The notes beneath the pieces were generated by a model, which saw nothing but the letters and a program-made list of their open reading frames with translations, ran no database searches and was not told the DNA's origin. Shown in pieces: positions 34,387 through 44,139 of a stretch of DNA of 64,000 nucleotides. The stretch's first letter is position 1; each line of letters begins with the position of its first letter. The stretch is from contig NZ_QPIG01000004.1 of NCBI RefSeq assembly GCF_003337215.1, forward strand, positions 62,001 to 126,000, read 5' to 3'. This stretch comes from Oceanihabitans sediminis (lineage in GTDB: Bacteria > Bacteroidota > Bacteroidia > Flavobacteriales > Flavobacteriaceae). A program made the translations under genes and the position numbers.

Positions 34387-36603
34387 ATGACAGAAGTAGA
34401 TATAGAAAAAGAAAACGCAGCCATCACCAAAGCATATAAGGAACTGCTTAGGGTAAGTTATAGAACACTTAGCACCGAAGACAAAAAACTTATACGTAAA
34501 GCTTTTGATGTTGCTGTAGACGCCCATAAAGAACAACGCAGGAAATCTGGTGAAGCATATATTTTTCACCCCATTGCTGTTGCAAAAATTGTAGCACAGG
34601 AAATTGGCCTAGATGCTACTTCTATTGCTGCTGCCCTACTCCATGATGTTGTTGAGGACAATGAAGATTATACCGTTCAAGATATTGAACGCCTTTTTGG
34701 TGAGACCGTTGCTAAAATTGTAGACGGACTCACAAAAATCTCTACATTTAACGCAGACATGGATGTGTCTATGCAAGCAGAGAACTTCAGAAAAATGCTG
34801 CTTACACTTAATGATGACGTTCGGGTTATCATTATCAAAATTGCCGATAGATTGCATAATATGCAAACCATGGAATCTATGCGAGCAGATAAGCAAGTAA
34901 AAATTGCCAGCGAAACACTTTATATCTACGCACCATTAGCCCATAGAATCGGACTATATAATATTAAAAGTGAACTAGAGGATCTTGGTCTAAAATATAC
35001 CGAACCAGAAGTTTATAACGACATCCTGCTTAAAATGAAAGAAAGCAAGGAAGAGCAAGATTTGTATATACAAGAGTTTACAGAGGTTATTAAAAACTCT
35101 CTAGACAAAGAAAACCTGAATTACGACATCAAAGGAAGGCCAAAATCTATTTTCTCTATCAGAAGAAAAATGATAAACCAAGGGGTTTCTTATGATGAGG
35201 TTTACGATAAGTTTGCGGTTCGTATCATCTATAAAACCGATGCTGCTAACGAAAAATTCTTAGCTTGGAAAATATACTCCATAGTTACAGATCACTTTAG
35301 ACCAAACCCTACTCGACTTCGCGACTGGATTTCATCACCAAAATCCACAGGTTACGAAGCGCTTCATATTACGGTAATGGGACCTAAAGGTCGCTGGGTA
35401 GAAGTGCAAATTCGTAGTGAGCGAATGAATGAGATTGCAGAAAAAGGTTATGCTGCTCACTATAAATACAAAAATAAAGGTGAAAAATCAGAAGATAATC
35501 TAGATACATGGATTAACAAGCTTCAAGAAGCTTTAGAAAACCACGGAGCAAATGCTGTTGATTTTGTAGAACAATTCAAACTAAACCTATATTCTAAAGA
35601 AATATTTGTTTTCACGCCGCAAGGAGATTTAAAATCCCTACCAAAAGGAGCTACCCCATTAGACTTTGCTTTCAGTATTCACACAGAAGTAGGATTAAAA
35701 ACAAGAGGCGCAAAAGTAAACGGAAAACTCGTTCCCCTAAGCCATCAACTTAAAAGTGGTGATCAAGTAGATATATTAACTTCAGAAAATGCAAAACCTA
35801 CTCCAAACTGGCTAGACTATGCGACAACGGCTAGAGCTAGAAGTAAAATTAAAAACGCTTTAAAAGAAAGTACGAAGATTGTAGCAGAAGAAGGAAAAGA
35901 AATTTTAAGAAGAAAACTAAAACAGCTTAAAATTACTTTGAATGAAGATTCTGTAAACGAAATGGTAAACCACTTTAAACTTAAAACAAGTTTAGATTTA
36001 TTTTATCGAGTAGGAACAGGAACTATAGACAATACCATGCTAAAAGAGTATGCTTCGTCTAGAAGCAATGCTTTTGTTAGCTACCTAAAGAATAAAATCA
36101 CACGAAAACCTAGTATAAACAAGGAAGAACTTGACAAAGAAGAAATCACTAACAAATACGATTTATTAGTCTTTGGAAAGGAAGAAGAAAAACTTGACTA
36201 CAAGCTAGCAGTTTGTTGTAATCCTATTCCTGGCGATGCTGTTTTTGGATTCTTAACGATTAAAGAAGGCATCAAAGTACATAAATCCAACTGTCCTAAC
36301 GCAGTGAGTTTACAATCTAATTACGCTTACAGAATTCTGCCTGCAAAATGGATAGATTCCACCCAACAGGACTTCCCTGCACAAATTATTCTTTCAGGTA
36401 TTGATAATTTAGGTTTAGTAAACGACATCACAAAACTCATTTCGGCTAACATGAACGTAAACATGAAAAGCATAAGTTTTGAGAGTAATGACGGGGTTTT
36501 CTCCGGAAAAATAAACGTTGTTGTAAAGAACAAAAACTTATTAACAAAACTTATGGATAACCTTAAAAAAATTAATGGAATTGATAAGGTTAAAAGAGTA
36601 TAA
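34387..36603 (+). CDS. Bifunctional (p)ppGpp synthetase/hydrolase, RelA/SpoT family
   Basis: 738 residues, the long RSH form. The HD hydrolase keeps HPIAVAKI, LLHDVVED (H86-D87, E90-D91) and DRLHNM. The synthetase domain has RPKSIFSIRRKM, YDKFAVRIIYKTD, SSPKSTGYEALH and WVEVQIRS. TGS (VFTPQGDLKSLPKGATPLDFAFSIHTEVG), a zinc-finger-like CCNPIPGDA region and a C-terminal ACT domain follow. Both catalytic sites look intact, so it should make and degrade (p)ppGpp in response to starvation. It is probably the only long RSH in the genome, but that cannot be checked here. A Fur-family gene follows after 25 nt. Confidence 0.95.
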   Translation: MTEVDIEKENAAITKAYKELLRVSYRTLSTEDKKLIRKAFDVAVDAHKEQRRKSGEAYIFHPIAVAKIVAQEIGLDATSIAAALLHDVVEDNEDYTVQDIERLFGETVAKIVDGLTKISTFNADMDVSMQAENFRKMLLTLNDDVRVIIIKIADRLHNMQTMESMRADKQVKIASETLYIYAPLAHRIGLYNIKSELEDLGLKYTEPEVYNDILLKMKESKEEQDLYIQEFTEVIKNSLDKENLNYDIKGRPKSIFSIRRKMINQGVSYDEVYDKFAVRIIYKTDAANEKFLAWKIYSIVTDHFRPNPTRLRDWISSPKSTGYEALHITVMGPKGRWVEVQIRSERMNEIAEKGYAAHYKYKNKGEKSEDNLDTWINKLQEALENHGANAVDFVEQFKLNLYSKEIFVFTPQGDLKSLPKGATPLDFAFSIHTEVGLKTRGAKVNGKLVPLSHQLKSGDQVDILTSENAKPTPNWLDYATTARARSKIKNALKESTKIVAEEGKEILRRKLKQLKITLNEDSVNEMVNHFKLKTSLDLFYRVGTGTIDNTMLKEYASSRSNAFVSYLKNKITRKPSINKEELDKEEITNKYDLLVFGKEEEKLDYKLAVCCNPIPGDAVFGFLTIKEGIKVHKSNCPNAVSLQSNYAYRILPAKWIDSTQQDFPAQIILSGIDNLGLVNDITKLISANMNVNMKSISFESNDGVFSGKINVVVKNKNLLTKLMDNLKKINGIDKVKRV

Positions 36604-36613
36604 TATGTTGTAA

Positions 36614-37081
<468 letters not shown>

Positions 37082-37091
37082 TTAAATTATA

Positions 37092-38363
37092 ATGGCAGTA
37101 GATTTACTACTAGGTTTACAATGGGGAGACGAAGGCAAAGGAAAAATTGTTGACGTCTTAACGGCTAACTACAATATTATTGCTCGTTTTCAAGGAGGCC
37201 CAAATGCGGGACACACACTTGAATTTGATGGTATAAAACACGTTTTAAGAACCATTCCATCAGGAATTTTTCATAAAGACTCTACCAATGTTATTGGTAA
37301 CGGTGTTGTTATAGACCCTGTAGTATTTGCAAAGGAATTAGAAGGCTTAGATCAATTTGATATCGACTATAAATCTAAACTTATAATTTCAAGAAAAGCA
37401 CACGTAATTTTACCAACGCACAGACTTTTAGATGCTGCAAGTGAAGCTTCTAAAGGAAAAGCAAAAATTGGTTCTACTTTAAAAGGAATTGGCCCAACTT
37501 ATATGGACAAAACCGGTAGAAACGGTATTCGTGTTGGAGATTTAGAGCTTAGCGACTGGAAAGAAAAATACAGATCTCTAGCTAATAAGCACGAAGCAAT
37601 GATTGAATTCTACAATGTAGATATTCAATACAACTTAAAAGAAATGGAAGAAGAATTCTTTGAAGCTGTAGAGGTGTTAAAATCACTACAATTCATAGAT
37701 TCTGAAGAATATTTATACCAAGCACAAAAATCTGGAAAAACAATTCTAGCAGAAGGAGCTCAAGGTTCTTTACTAGATATCGATTTCGGAACCTACCCTT
37801 TTGTTACTTCAAGTAACACAACTGCGGCAGGTGCTTGTACAGGATTAGGTGTAGCACCAAACCAAATTGGTGAGGTTTACGGTATTTTTAAAGCATACAC
37901 AACAAGAGTTGGATCTGGACCATTCCCAACAGAACTTTTTGATTCAGTTGGAGATGATATGGCTAGAATAGGTCATGAGTTTGGTGCAGTTACAGGAAGA
38001 GCAAGAAGATGTGGATGGTTAGACTTAGTAGCACTTAAATATGCTTGTCAAGTAAATGGTGTTACTAAATTAATGATGATGAAAGGCGATGTGCTTTCTG
38101 GTTTCAAAACACTTAAAATTTGTACAGCTTACAAATATAAAGGAGAAAAAATTACACATTTACCATATAATATTGAACCTGAAAACTTAGAACCAGTTTA
38201 TTCAGAGTTTAAAGGGTGGAAAGAAGATTTAACTAAAATGACAGATAAATCACAATTCCCAAAAGAACTAAATGAGTATATAGCTTTCCTTGAAAAAGAA
38301 TTAGAAATTCCTATTCATGTAGTATCTGTAGGTCCAGATAGAAAACAAACTATTTTCATGTAA
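37092..38363 (+). CDS. purA: Adenylosuccinate synthetase
   Basis: 423 residues, normal length. GTP-binding LQWGDEGKGKIVD is at the N-terminus with the catalytic Asp; NAGHTLEFDG, the GIGPTYMDKTGRNGIRV segment, GAQGSLLDIDFGTYPFVTSSNTTA and VGSGPFPTEL are all intact. It performs the first committed step from IMP to AMP, using GTP and aspartate. The start matches the family exactly, and a terminator follows at 38387. Confidence 0.97.
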   Translation: MAVDLLLGLQWGDEGKGKIVDVLTANYNIIARFQGGPNAGHTLEFDGIKHVLRTIPSGIFHKDSTNVIGNGVVIDPVVFAKELEGLDQFDIDYKSKLIISRKAHVILPTHRLLDAASEASKGKAKIGSTLKGIGPTYMDKTGRNGIRVGDLELSDWKEKYRSLANKHEAMIEFYNVDIQYNLKEMEEEFFEAVEVLKSLQFIDSEEYLYQAQKSGKTILAEGAQGSLLDIDFGTYPFVTSSNTTAAGACTGLGVAPNQIGEVYGIFKAYTTRVGSGPFPTELFDSVGDDMARIGHEFGAVTGRARRCGWLDLVALKYACQVNGVTKLMMMKGDVLSGFKTLKICTAYKYKGEKITHLPYNIEPENLEPVYSEFKGWKEDLTKMTDKSQFPKELNEYIAFLEKELEIPIHVVSVGPDRKQTIFM

Positions 38364-38386
38364 TAAGTTTAGAACTTACACTAAAG

Positions 38387-38419
38387 AACCTGTCTTGTAT
38401 ATACTTGACAGGTTTTTTT
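38387..38419 (+). terminator. Terminator after purA
   Basis: AACCTGTC and GACAGGTT pair around a 12-nt loop and are followed by T's. It lies 24 nt after the purA stop. Confidence 0.85.
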
Positions 38420-38490
38420 GGTATTAAAAATATCTTAATGACTAATACTGCATCATTTATATTAGTTATTTTTACCACAAATTTGAAATT

Positions 38491-40302
38491 TTGAAAGTAA
38501 AACCAATTTATATACTTACCCTCTTCTTTGCCTTTGCTTATACCCAAGCACAACAGCAAATAGAAATTAAATATTCTGGGTTTTTAGAATTTAAAGAAGA
38601 AGATACTCCTGGCTTAAAAGTCATGACTCGTGATGATTCTGGACAAATTCATATAGTACACGAAGGAATCGATATGTATTGCGACCAAGCACTTCTCTAC
38701 TCCAACGATAATTTTGTAGAAGCCTACGGAAACGTAAAAATGCATCAAGGAGATAGCATTAATATGACTTCTAAATACGTGGAGTATAGCGGAAAAACAA
38801 AGCTAGCTTTTGCTAGTGGCGAAGTGGTTTTAAGAGAGCCCTCCTCTACCCTAACAACAGACACGCTGTATTTTGACAGAGCCAAACAACAGTCCTATTA
38901 CAAAAGTGGCGGACAAGTAGTTCGAGATTCTTCAGGAACTATTACCAGCAGAATTGGTAGGTATTATATGAATGCAAAAAAATACCAATTTGTAAAAGAT
39001 GTAGAGTTAGTTAATCCGGATTATACTATCCATACAGAACAGTTAGATTTTTATACCGAAACAGGTCATGCTTTTTTATACGGCCCTTCTACCATTAAAA
39101 CAGCAGAAAGTAAGACCTACTGTGAAAAAGGTTTTTATAATACCGAAACCAAACAAGGCTATGCCGTTAAGAAGTCAAGAATAGATTATGACAACAGAAT
39201 CTTTGAAGGAGATAGCATGTTCTTTGATAATAACCGAAACTTCGCTTCTGCCACCAATAATATTAAAGTAACAGATACAACAAATAAAAGCATCATTAAA
39301 GGGCATTATGCAGAAGTATATAAATTAAAAGACTCCGTATTTATTACCAAACGAGCATTAGCAATTACGGTGCAAGAAAAAGACACTGTATATATTCATG
39401 CAGATACGCTAATGGTTACAGGTAAAGCAAACAAACGAATTACCCGAGCTTTTAAAAATGCAAAGTTTTATAAATCCGATATGAGTGGAAAAGCAGATTC
39501 TATCCACGCAAACCACCAAACAGGTTTAACGGAACTTATAAACATATCTAAATCAAATTCAAAAGATGCTTTTAGCACCAAAAGACAACCGATACTTTGG
39601 AACTTAGGAAATCAAATGACTGGAGACACAATTCAAGTGAAGTCAAATCCTAAAACCGAAAAAATGGATTCCCTCTTGGTTTTTGATAATGCCTTCATTA
39701 TTAGCAAAGACACATTAAATGCTGGCTATAATCAAATTACAGGAAAAACACTTACAGGTTTATTTGATGAAAACAATAAACTGAAGCAAGTAGATATCGA
39801 TAAAAACGCCGAATCTATTTACTTTGCTAGAAACGATAAAAACGAATTAGTCGGGATTGACAAGTCTAAATCTGGTAGTATTAGCATATTCTTCCATAAT
39901 GGAACGGTTGAAGAACTGCGTAAAATCAGACAAGTAGACGGAAAAACGTATCCGGAGTCCCAATTCCCTAAAAACGTTAGAAAGCTCCGTGGTTTCGACT
40001 GGCGTGAAGAAGAAAGACCTAAAAGCGTGGAGGACTTATTTAGTGATGACCCACCATTAAATCTTCCTATAATTAAAGGTTTAGAAGATTATGTACCACA
40101 AGAAGATTTTTTTGATGACGAAATGCTAAACCGTATGGAAGCTGCAGATAAGTCTGAAATTAAAAGATCAGAAAATACCGTTACAAATCCAAAGGCTTCT
40201 AGAAACCTTCCGGAACGTAAAAAGAAAGAAATTAGAGGTAAAAAAGAAACCATACAGGTTAAAGAAAGAAAACCACAAATATTACAACCTAAACAAGAAT
40301 AG
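38491..40302 (+). CDS. OstA-like protein (LPS-transport fold)
   Basis: 603 residues starting at TTG 38491, which gives a perfect signal peptide (MKVKPIYILTLFFAFAYTQAQ); the next ATG is ~44 residues inside. The body consists of repeated beta strands of the LptA/LptD N-terminal OstA fold (DMYCDQALLYSNDNFVEAYGNVKMHQGDSINMTS, and similar phrases on to ~470). The C-terminal ~100 residues are charged and proline-rich and probably disordered. By fold it should handle LPS in the periplasm; the role in Bacteroidota is inferred. Its TAG overlaps the next GTG by one base. Confidence 0.87.
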   Translation: MKVKPIYILTLFFAFAYTQAQQQIEIKYSGFLEFKEEDTPGLKVMTRDDSGQIHIVHEGIDMYCDQALLYSNDNFVEAYGNVKMHQGDSINMTSKYVEYSGKTKLAFASGEVVLREPSSTLTTDTLYFDRAKQQSYYKSGGQVVRDSSGTITSRIGRYYMNAKKYQFVKDVELVNPDYTIHTEQLDFYTETGHAFLYGPSTIKTAESKTYCEKGFYNTETKQGYAVKKSRIDYDNRIFEGDSMFFDNNRNFASATNNIKVTDTTNKSIIKGHYAEVYKLKDSVFITKRALAITVQEKDTVYIHADTLMVTGKANKRITRAFKNAKFYKSDMSGKADSIHANHQTGLTELINISKSNSKDAFSTKRQPILWNLGNQMTGDTIQVKSNPKTEKMDSLLVFDNAFIISKDTLNAGYNQITGKTLTGLFDENNKLKQVDIDKNAESIYFARNDKNELVGIDKSKSGSISIFFHNGTVEELRKIRQVDGKTYPESQFPKNVRKLRGFDWREEERPKSVEDLFSDDPPLNLPIIKGLEDYVPQEDFFDDEMLNRMEAADKSEIKRSENTVTNPKASRNLPERKKKEIRGKKETIQVKERKPQILQPKQE

Positions 40303-41489
40303 TGATTAAGAAAGATTTCATAACATATCAGGCGCAAACTTCGCCACACCCATTAGCTATGGAGGTTTCTCATGCTGAAGGGTCTTATATTTATGACAGC
40401 AACAATAAAGCTTTTTTAGATTTTGTTGCAGGAGTTTCAGCATGTACACTTGGGCATAAACACCCTAAGGTTAATACAGCTATAAAAGAGCAAGTAGATA
40501 GCTATCTACACGTTATGGTTTATGGTGAATACATTCAAAAACCTGCAGTAGAATTAGCAAAATTATTAGCGAGTCATTTACCCGATTCCTTAGAGAAAAC
40601 ATACCTAGTAAATTCTGGTACAGAAGCAATTGAAGGCGCTTTAAAATTAGCAAAAAGAGCCACTGGAAGATCGGAAATGATTGCTGCAAAAAACGCATAT
40701 CACGGAAACACAATGGGCTCTATGAGTGTCATGGGTTACGAAGAACGCAAACAAGCTTTCCGCCCTTTACTTCCAAATGTGTCTTTTATTCAATTCAATG
40801 ATGAAAAGGATTTAGAAAAAATAACCAATAAAACTGCTTGCGTTATTTTAGAGACAATCCAAGGTGGTGCAGGATTTATAGAACCAACAAACAACTACCT
40901 AAATAAAGTACAAAAACGCTGTAAGGAGGTTGGTGCTATTTTTATTTTAGATGAAATCCAACCTGGAGTTGGTAGAACCGGAAAACTTTTCGGCTTTCAA
41001 AACTACAATTGCGTTCCTGATATTCTAGTAACTGGAAAAGGTCTTGGTGGCGGGATGCCAATTGGTGCTTTTACAGCTTCTTCAAAGCTCATGGATTTAC
41101 TACAAGACAACCCGAAACTTGGACATATAACTACTTTTGGCGGACATCCTGTCATAGCGGCTGCTGCCTTAGCGACATTAAAAGAGGTTACTGAAAGTGA
41201 CTTAATGGCTCAAACCCTAGAAAAAGAAGCATTAGTACGTAAACACTTAGTACACCCTTTAATCACTGAAATAAGAGGAAAAGGATTAATGTTGGCAGCA
41301 ATGACACCATCAGCAGAAATAACAAACGAAGTTGTTTTACAAGCTAAAGACGCTGGTTTAATACTGTTCTGGCTGCTATTTGAACCTAAAGCAATTCGAA
41401 TTACACCTCCTTTAACTATTTCTAATGAAGAAATCATTAAGGGCTGTGAAATCATCATTAACATCTTAGATGGAATAAAAACCAATTAA
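40302..41489 (+). CDS. Class III (ornithine/acetylornithine-type) PLP aminotransferase
   Basis: 395 residues starting at GTG 40302, one base inside the stop of the OstA-like gene. It contains NSGTEAIEGALKLAKRATGR, NAYHGNTMGSMSV, the LDEIQPGVGRTGKLF cofactor segment, and Lys246 in VTGKGLGGGMPIGA that forms the PLP imine. The family transfers omega-amino groups of ornithine, acetylornithine, GABA or related compounds, and the substrate cannot be fixed. No arginine-pathway genes are near, and the coupling with an envelope gene may be only positional. Confidence 0.92.
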   Translation: MIKKDFITYQAQTSPHPLAMEVSHAEGSYIYDSNNKAFLDFVAGVSACTLGHKHPKVNTAIKEQVDSYLHVMVYGEYIQKPAVELAKLLASHLPDSLEKTYLVNSGTEAIEGALKLAKRATGRSEMIAAKNAYHGNTMGSMSVMGYEERKQAFRPLLPNVSFIQFNDEKDLEKITNKTACVILETIQGGAGFIEPTNNYLNKVQKRCKEVGAIFILDEIQPGVGRTGKLFGFQNYNCVPDILVTGKGLGGGMPIGAFTASSKLMDLLQDNPKLGHITTFGGHPVIAAAALATLKEVTESDLMAQTLEKEALVRKHLVHPLITEIRGKGLMLAAMTPSAEITNEVVLQAKDAGLILFWLLFEPKAIRITPPLTISNEEIIKGCEIIINILDGIKTN

Positions 41490-41506
41490 CTTTTTTAACC
41501 AACTAT

Positions 41507-41546
41507 TAATCAACATATAAAAGCAATATGGCTCAATTGTTGATTA
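41507..41546. repeat. Inverted repeat between the aminotransferase and TPR genes
   Basis: TAATCAACA and TGTTGATTA (9 bp, perfect) flank a 22-nt loop, 17 nt after the aminotransferase stop. There is no T run, so it is not a standard terminator. An ATG at 41528 lies in the loop and opens an 18-codon frame. Confidence 0.4.
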
Positions 41547-41618
41547 CTTTGTTAAAAACATTTAACGCATTTATGGCTTTTTAGATGTTTAGTATAGTAC
41601 ATTTATTAAAGTAGAATA

Positions 41619-43013
41619 ATGCAATTGCTTATGGAGTTTAGCCAAAACGATAATAATAATTTACCGCTTACAAAGTTTGAGTCGATGCTTAAAACAAACA
41701 ATGTTTTATTTTTCGATTCAGAAGAGTTTGAGAATATTATTCATCATTATTTAAATCAAGGAAAAGTAGCTTTAGCGAAAAAGGCTATCAAACTTGGTTT
41801 GTCACAGCACCCTTCTTCAGTAAACCTAAGACTGTTTAAGGTAGAGGTATATATTTTTGAAAACGAACTAGATAAAGCAAACGCCCTGCTTAACGAGTTA
41901 TATGTTTTAGAACCTAATAATGAGGAGATTTATATTCAGAAAGCGAATATTTTCTCTAAGCAAGACAACCACGAAAAAGCAGTAGATGTTCTTAAAAGAG
42001 CTTTAGAATTTGCTCAAGACACAACAGATCTTTATTCCTTAATTGGAATGGAGTACTTGTTTTTAGACAAGTTTGAAGAAGCTAAAGAATATTTCAAAAA
42101 GTGTTTAGAGCAAGATATTGACGATTATTCTGCGCTTTATAACATTATATATTGCTTTGATTTCCTTGACCAAAACGAAGAAGCAATTGAGTTTTTAAAT
42201 GACTATTTAGAAACAAATCCATATTGCGAAGTCGCTTGGCACCAATTAGGAAAACAATATTACACTATAAAAGATTATGAAAAAGCACTATCTGCTTACG
42301 ATTTTGCAATCATATCTGATGATACTTTTGTTGGCGCTTATTTAGAAAAAGGAAAAGTACTTGAAAAATTAAAAAGATACGAAGAAGCTATTGAGAGTTA
42401 TAGTTTAACTTTAGAATTAGATGACCCTACTTCATTTGCTTTATTACGTATTGGACATTGCTACGAGAAATCAGGAAAGTATGATCTAGCAGCAAAATAT
42501 TATTTCAAAACAGTACATGAAGATCCTTTATTAGATAAAGGATGGATTTCGCTTACAAAACTTTATAACAAGCAAAGAAACTACCAAAAAGCTTTACACT
42601 ACATTAATAAAGCAATTAATATAGATTCTGAAAATATAGCATACTGGAAACTCTATTCGCAAATTAATCATCGTTTAAATTTTTTAGAAGAAGCTGAACG
42701 TGGTTACAAAAGAACTTTAGAACTTGGTAATTACGAATTAGATACTTGGATTGCTCGTGGAGATATTCTTATAAAACTTGGAGAAGCTGAAGCTGCTATT
42801 TTCAATTTTCTACAAGCTGCAGAATTTCATCCAGAAAGCGCAGAAATAGAATACAGACTTGCTGGTTTGTACTTTTTACAACACGAGACAGAAAAAGGAA
42901 CATTTCATTTAAAAAATGCACTTCGCACCAATAAAGAATATGCTTTTATTATTGAAGAGCTTTTCCCTAATGTGTACCAAAAACCTCAAGTAAAAAGAAT
43001 CTTACAATCCTAA
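41619..43013 (+). CDS. Cytoplasmic TPR-repeat protein
   Basis: 464 residues, almost entirely TPR-type helical pairs from ~45 to ~450 (for example EEAIESYSLTLELDDPTSFALLRIGHCYEKSGKYDLAAKYYFKTV). There is no signal peptide or catalytic domain. The first residues (MQLLMEFSQNDNNN) offer a second start at 41631. It is a protein-interaction scaffold of unknown role, common in Flavobacteriaceae. The promoter at 43082 suggests the next genes are expressed separately. Confidence 0.9.
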   Translation: MQLLMEFSQNDNNNLPLTKFESMLKTNNVLFFDSEEFENIIHHYLNQGKVALAKKAIKLGLSQHPSSVNLRLFKVEVYIFENELDKANALLNELYVLEPNNEEIYIQKANIFSKQDNHEKAVDVLKRALEFAQDTTDLYSLIGMEYLFLDKFEEAKEYFKKCLEQDIDDYSALYNIIYCFDFLDQNEEAIEFLNDYLETNPYCEVAWHQLGKQYYTIKDYEKALSAYDFAIISDDTFVGAYLEKGKVLEKLKRYEEAIESYSLTLELDDPTSFALLRIGHCYEKSGKYDLAAKYYFKTVHEDPLLDKGWISLTKLYNKQRNYQKALHYINKAINIDSENIAYWKLYSQINHRLNFLEEAERGYKRTLELGNYELDTWIARGDILIKLGEAEAAIFNFLQAAEFHPESAEIEYRLAGLYFLQHETEKGTFHLKNALRTNKEYAFIIEELFPNVYQKPQVKRILQS

Positions 43014-43081
43014 GGATATCCTTCTTGAAATTTTAGAACGCAACTTACGAAGCTTTTTAACTTACTAAGTCGAAAAAGGTA

Positions 43082-43110
43082 TTGCACCTTATTAAAAAAT
43101 ACTACCTTTG
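43082..43110 (+). promoter_or_regulatory. Bacteroidota-type promoter of the DUF368 pair
   Basis: TTG, an 18-nt spacer, then TACCTTTG. This is an exact -7 match with proper spacing, 21 nt before the ATG at 43132. Confidence 0.6.
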
Positions 43111-43131
43111 ATTATCTAAAAAAGGTAAAGT

Positions 43132-44139
43132 ATGCAAAGACGTTTTATAGACTATTTAATCATTTCATTAAAAGGAATGGCTATGGGAGCTGCCGACGCA
43201 GTTCCTGGAGTTTCCGGAGGTACTATTGCTTTCATCTCTGGTATTTATGAAGAACTTATAACAACCATAAGCAATGTAAACCTATCTACATTAAAGGTTT
43301 TAAAAACAGAAGGAATTGCTGCTTTTTGGAAAAAAGTAAACGGAAACTTCATCCTTGCTTTATTAACCGGAATCATTATAAGTTTCGCTTCTTTTATGAA
43401 ACTTGCTAAGTACCTAATTGAAGAACATCCTATTTTAATATGGTCATTCTTTTTCGGACTCATTATAGCAAGTATATATTTTGTTGCAAAGCAAATTACA
43501 AAATGGAATACTGGATCTATTGCTGCTTTAATAACTGGAGCTGCTCTTGCTTATTATATTACGTCCTTACCTTCCATGGCAAGTAATGATAGTCCGTATT
43601 TCTTATTTTTCGCTGGAGCTATTGCAATTTGCGCAATGATTTTACCAGGAATTTCAGGTTCTTTTATATTAGTAATTCTTGGAGCTTACAAAACTTTAAG
43701 CAATGCAATAGACAGCCTAGATATTAAGAAAATTATCATTTTTGCTCTAGGAGCAGTTATAGGACTTTTAAGTTTTTCTCGTGTTTTAAAATGGCTATTT
43801 AAAAACTACCACAATACAACATTGGCTGTACTTACAGGTTTTATTTTTGGATCCTTAAATAAAATTTGGCCTTGGAAAAAAACGGTTTCCGTAATGAGTG
43901 ATTCTACAGGAGAAATAATCTCATTTTCTAAAGTAAGTGAATTGGGTACGCTTTCGGTTTACCAAAAAGAATTACAGAATTTTGAAAGCTATAAAACAGT
44001 AGTAGAAAATAGCATCTTACCAAACCACTTTTCAGAAATCAACGGACAATTAGATGCGCAAATATTATATGCTGTTTTATTAATGATCGCTGGATTTTCA
44101 ATTATATTTATATTAGAAAAAATAGGAAACAAAGCATAA
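43132..44139 (+). CDS. DUF368 membrane protein, undecaprenyl-phosphate translocase family (copy 1)
   Basis: 335 residues with about eight membrane segments. The two family hallmarks are GAADAVPGVSGGTIAFISGIYEELI near the N-terminus and MILPGISGSFILVILGAYKTL in the middle, which look like an inverted repeat. DUF368 (PopT) proteins are reported to return undecaprenyl phosphate across the inner membrane for reuse in wall and glycan synthesis; activity here is inferred. The second copy begins directly at the next base. A good promoter is present upstream. Confidence 0.93.
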   Translation: MQRRFIDYLIISLKGMAMGAADAVPGVSGGTIAFISGIYEELITTISNVNLSTLKVLKTEGIAAFWKKVNGNFILALLTGIIISFASFMKLAKYLIEEHPILIWSFFFGLIIASIYFVAKQITKWNTGSIAALITGAALAYYITSLPSMASNDSPYFLFFAGAIAICAMILPGISGSFILVILGAYKTLSNAIDSLDIKKIIIFALGAVIGLLSFSRVLKWLFKNYHNTTLAVLTGFIFGSLNKIWPWKKTVSVMSDSTGEIISFSKVSELGTLSVYQKELQNFESYKTVVENSILPNHFSEINGQLDAQILYAVLLMIAGFSIIFILEKIGNKA

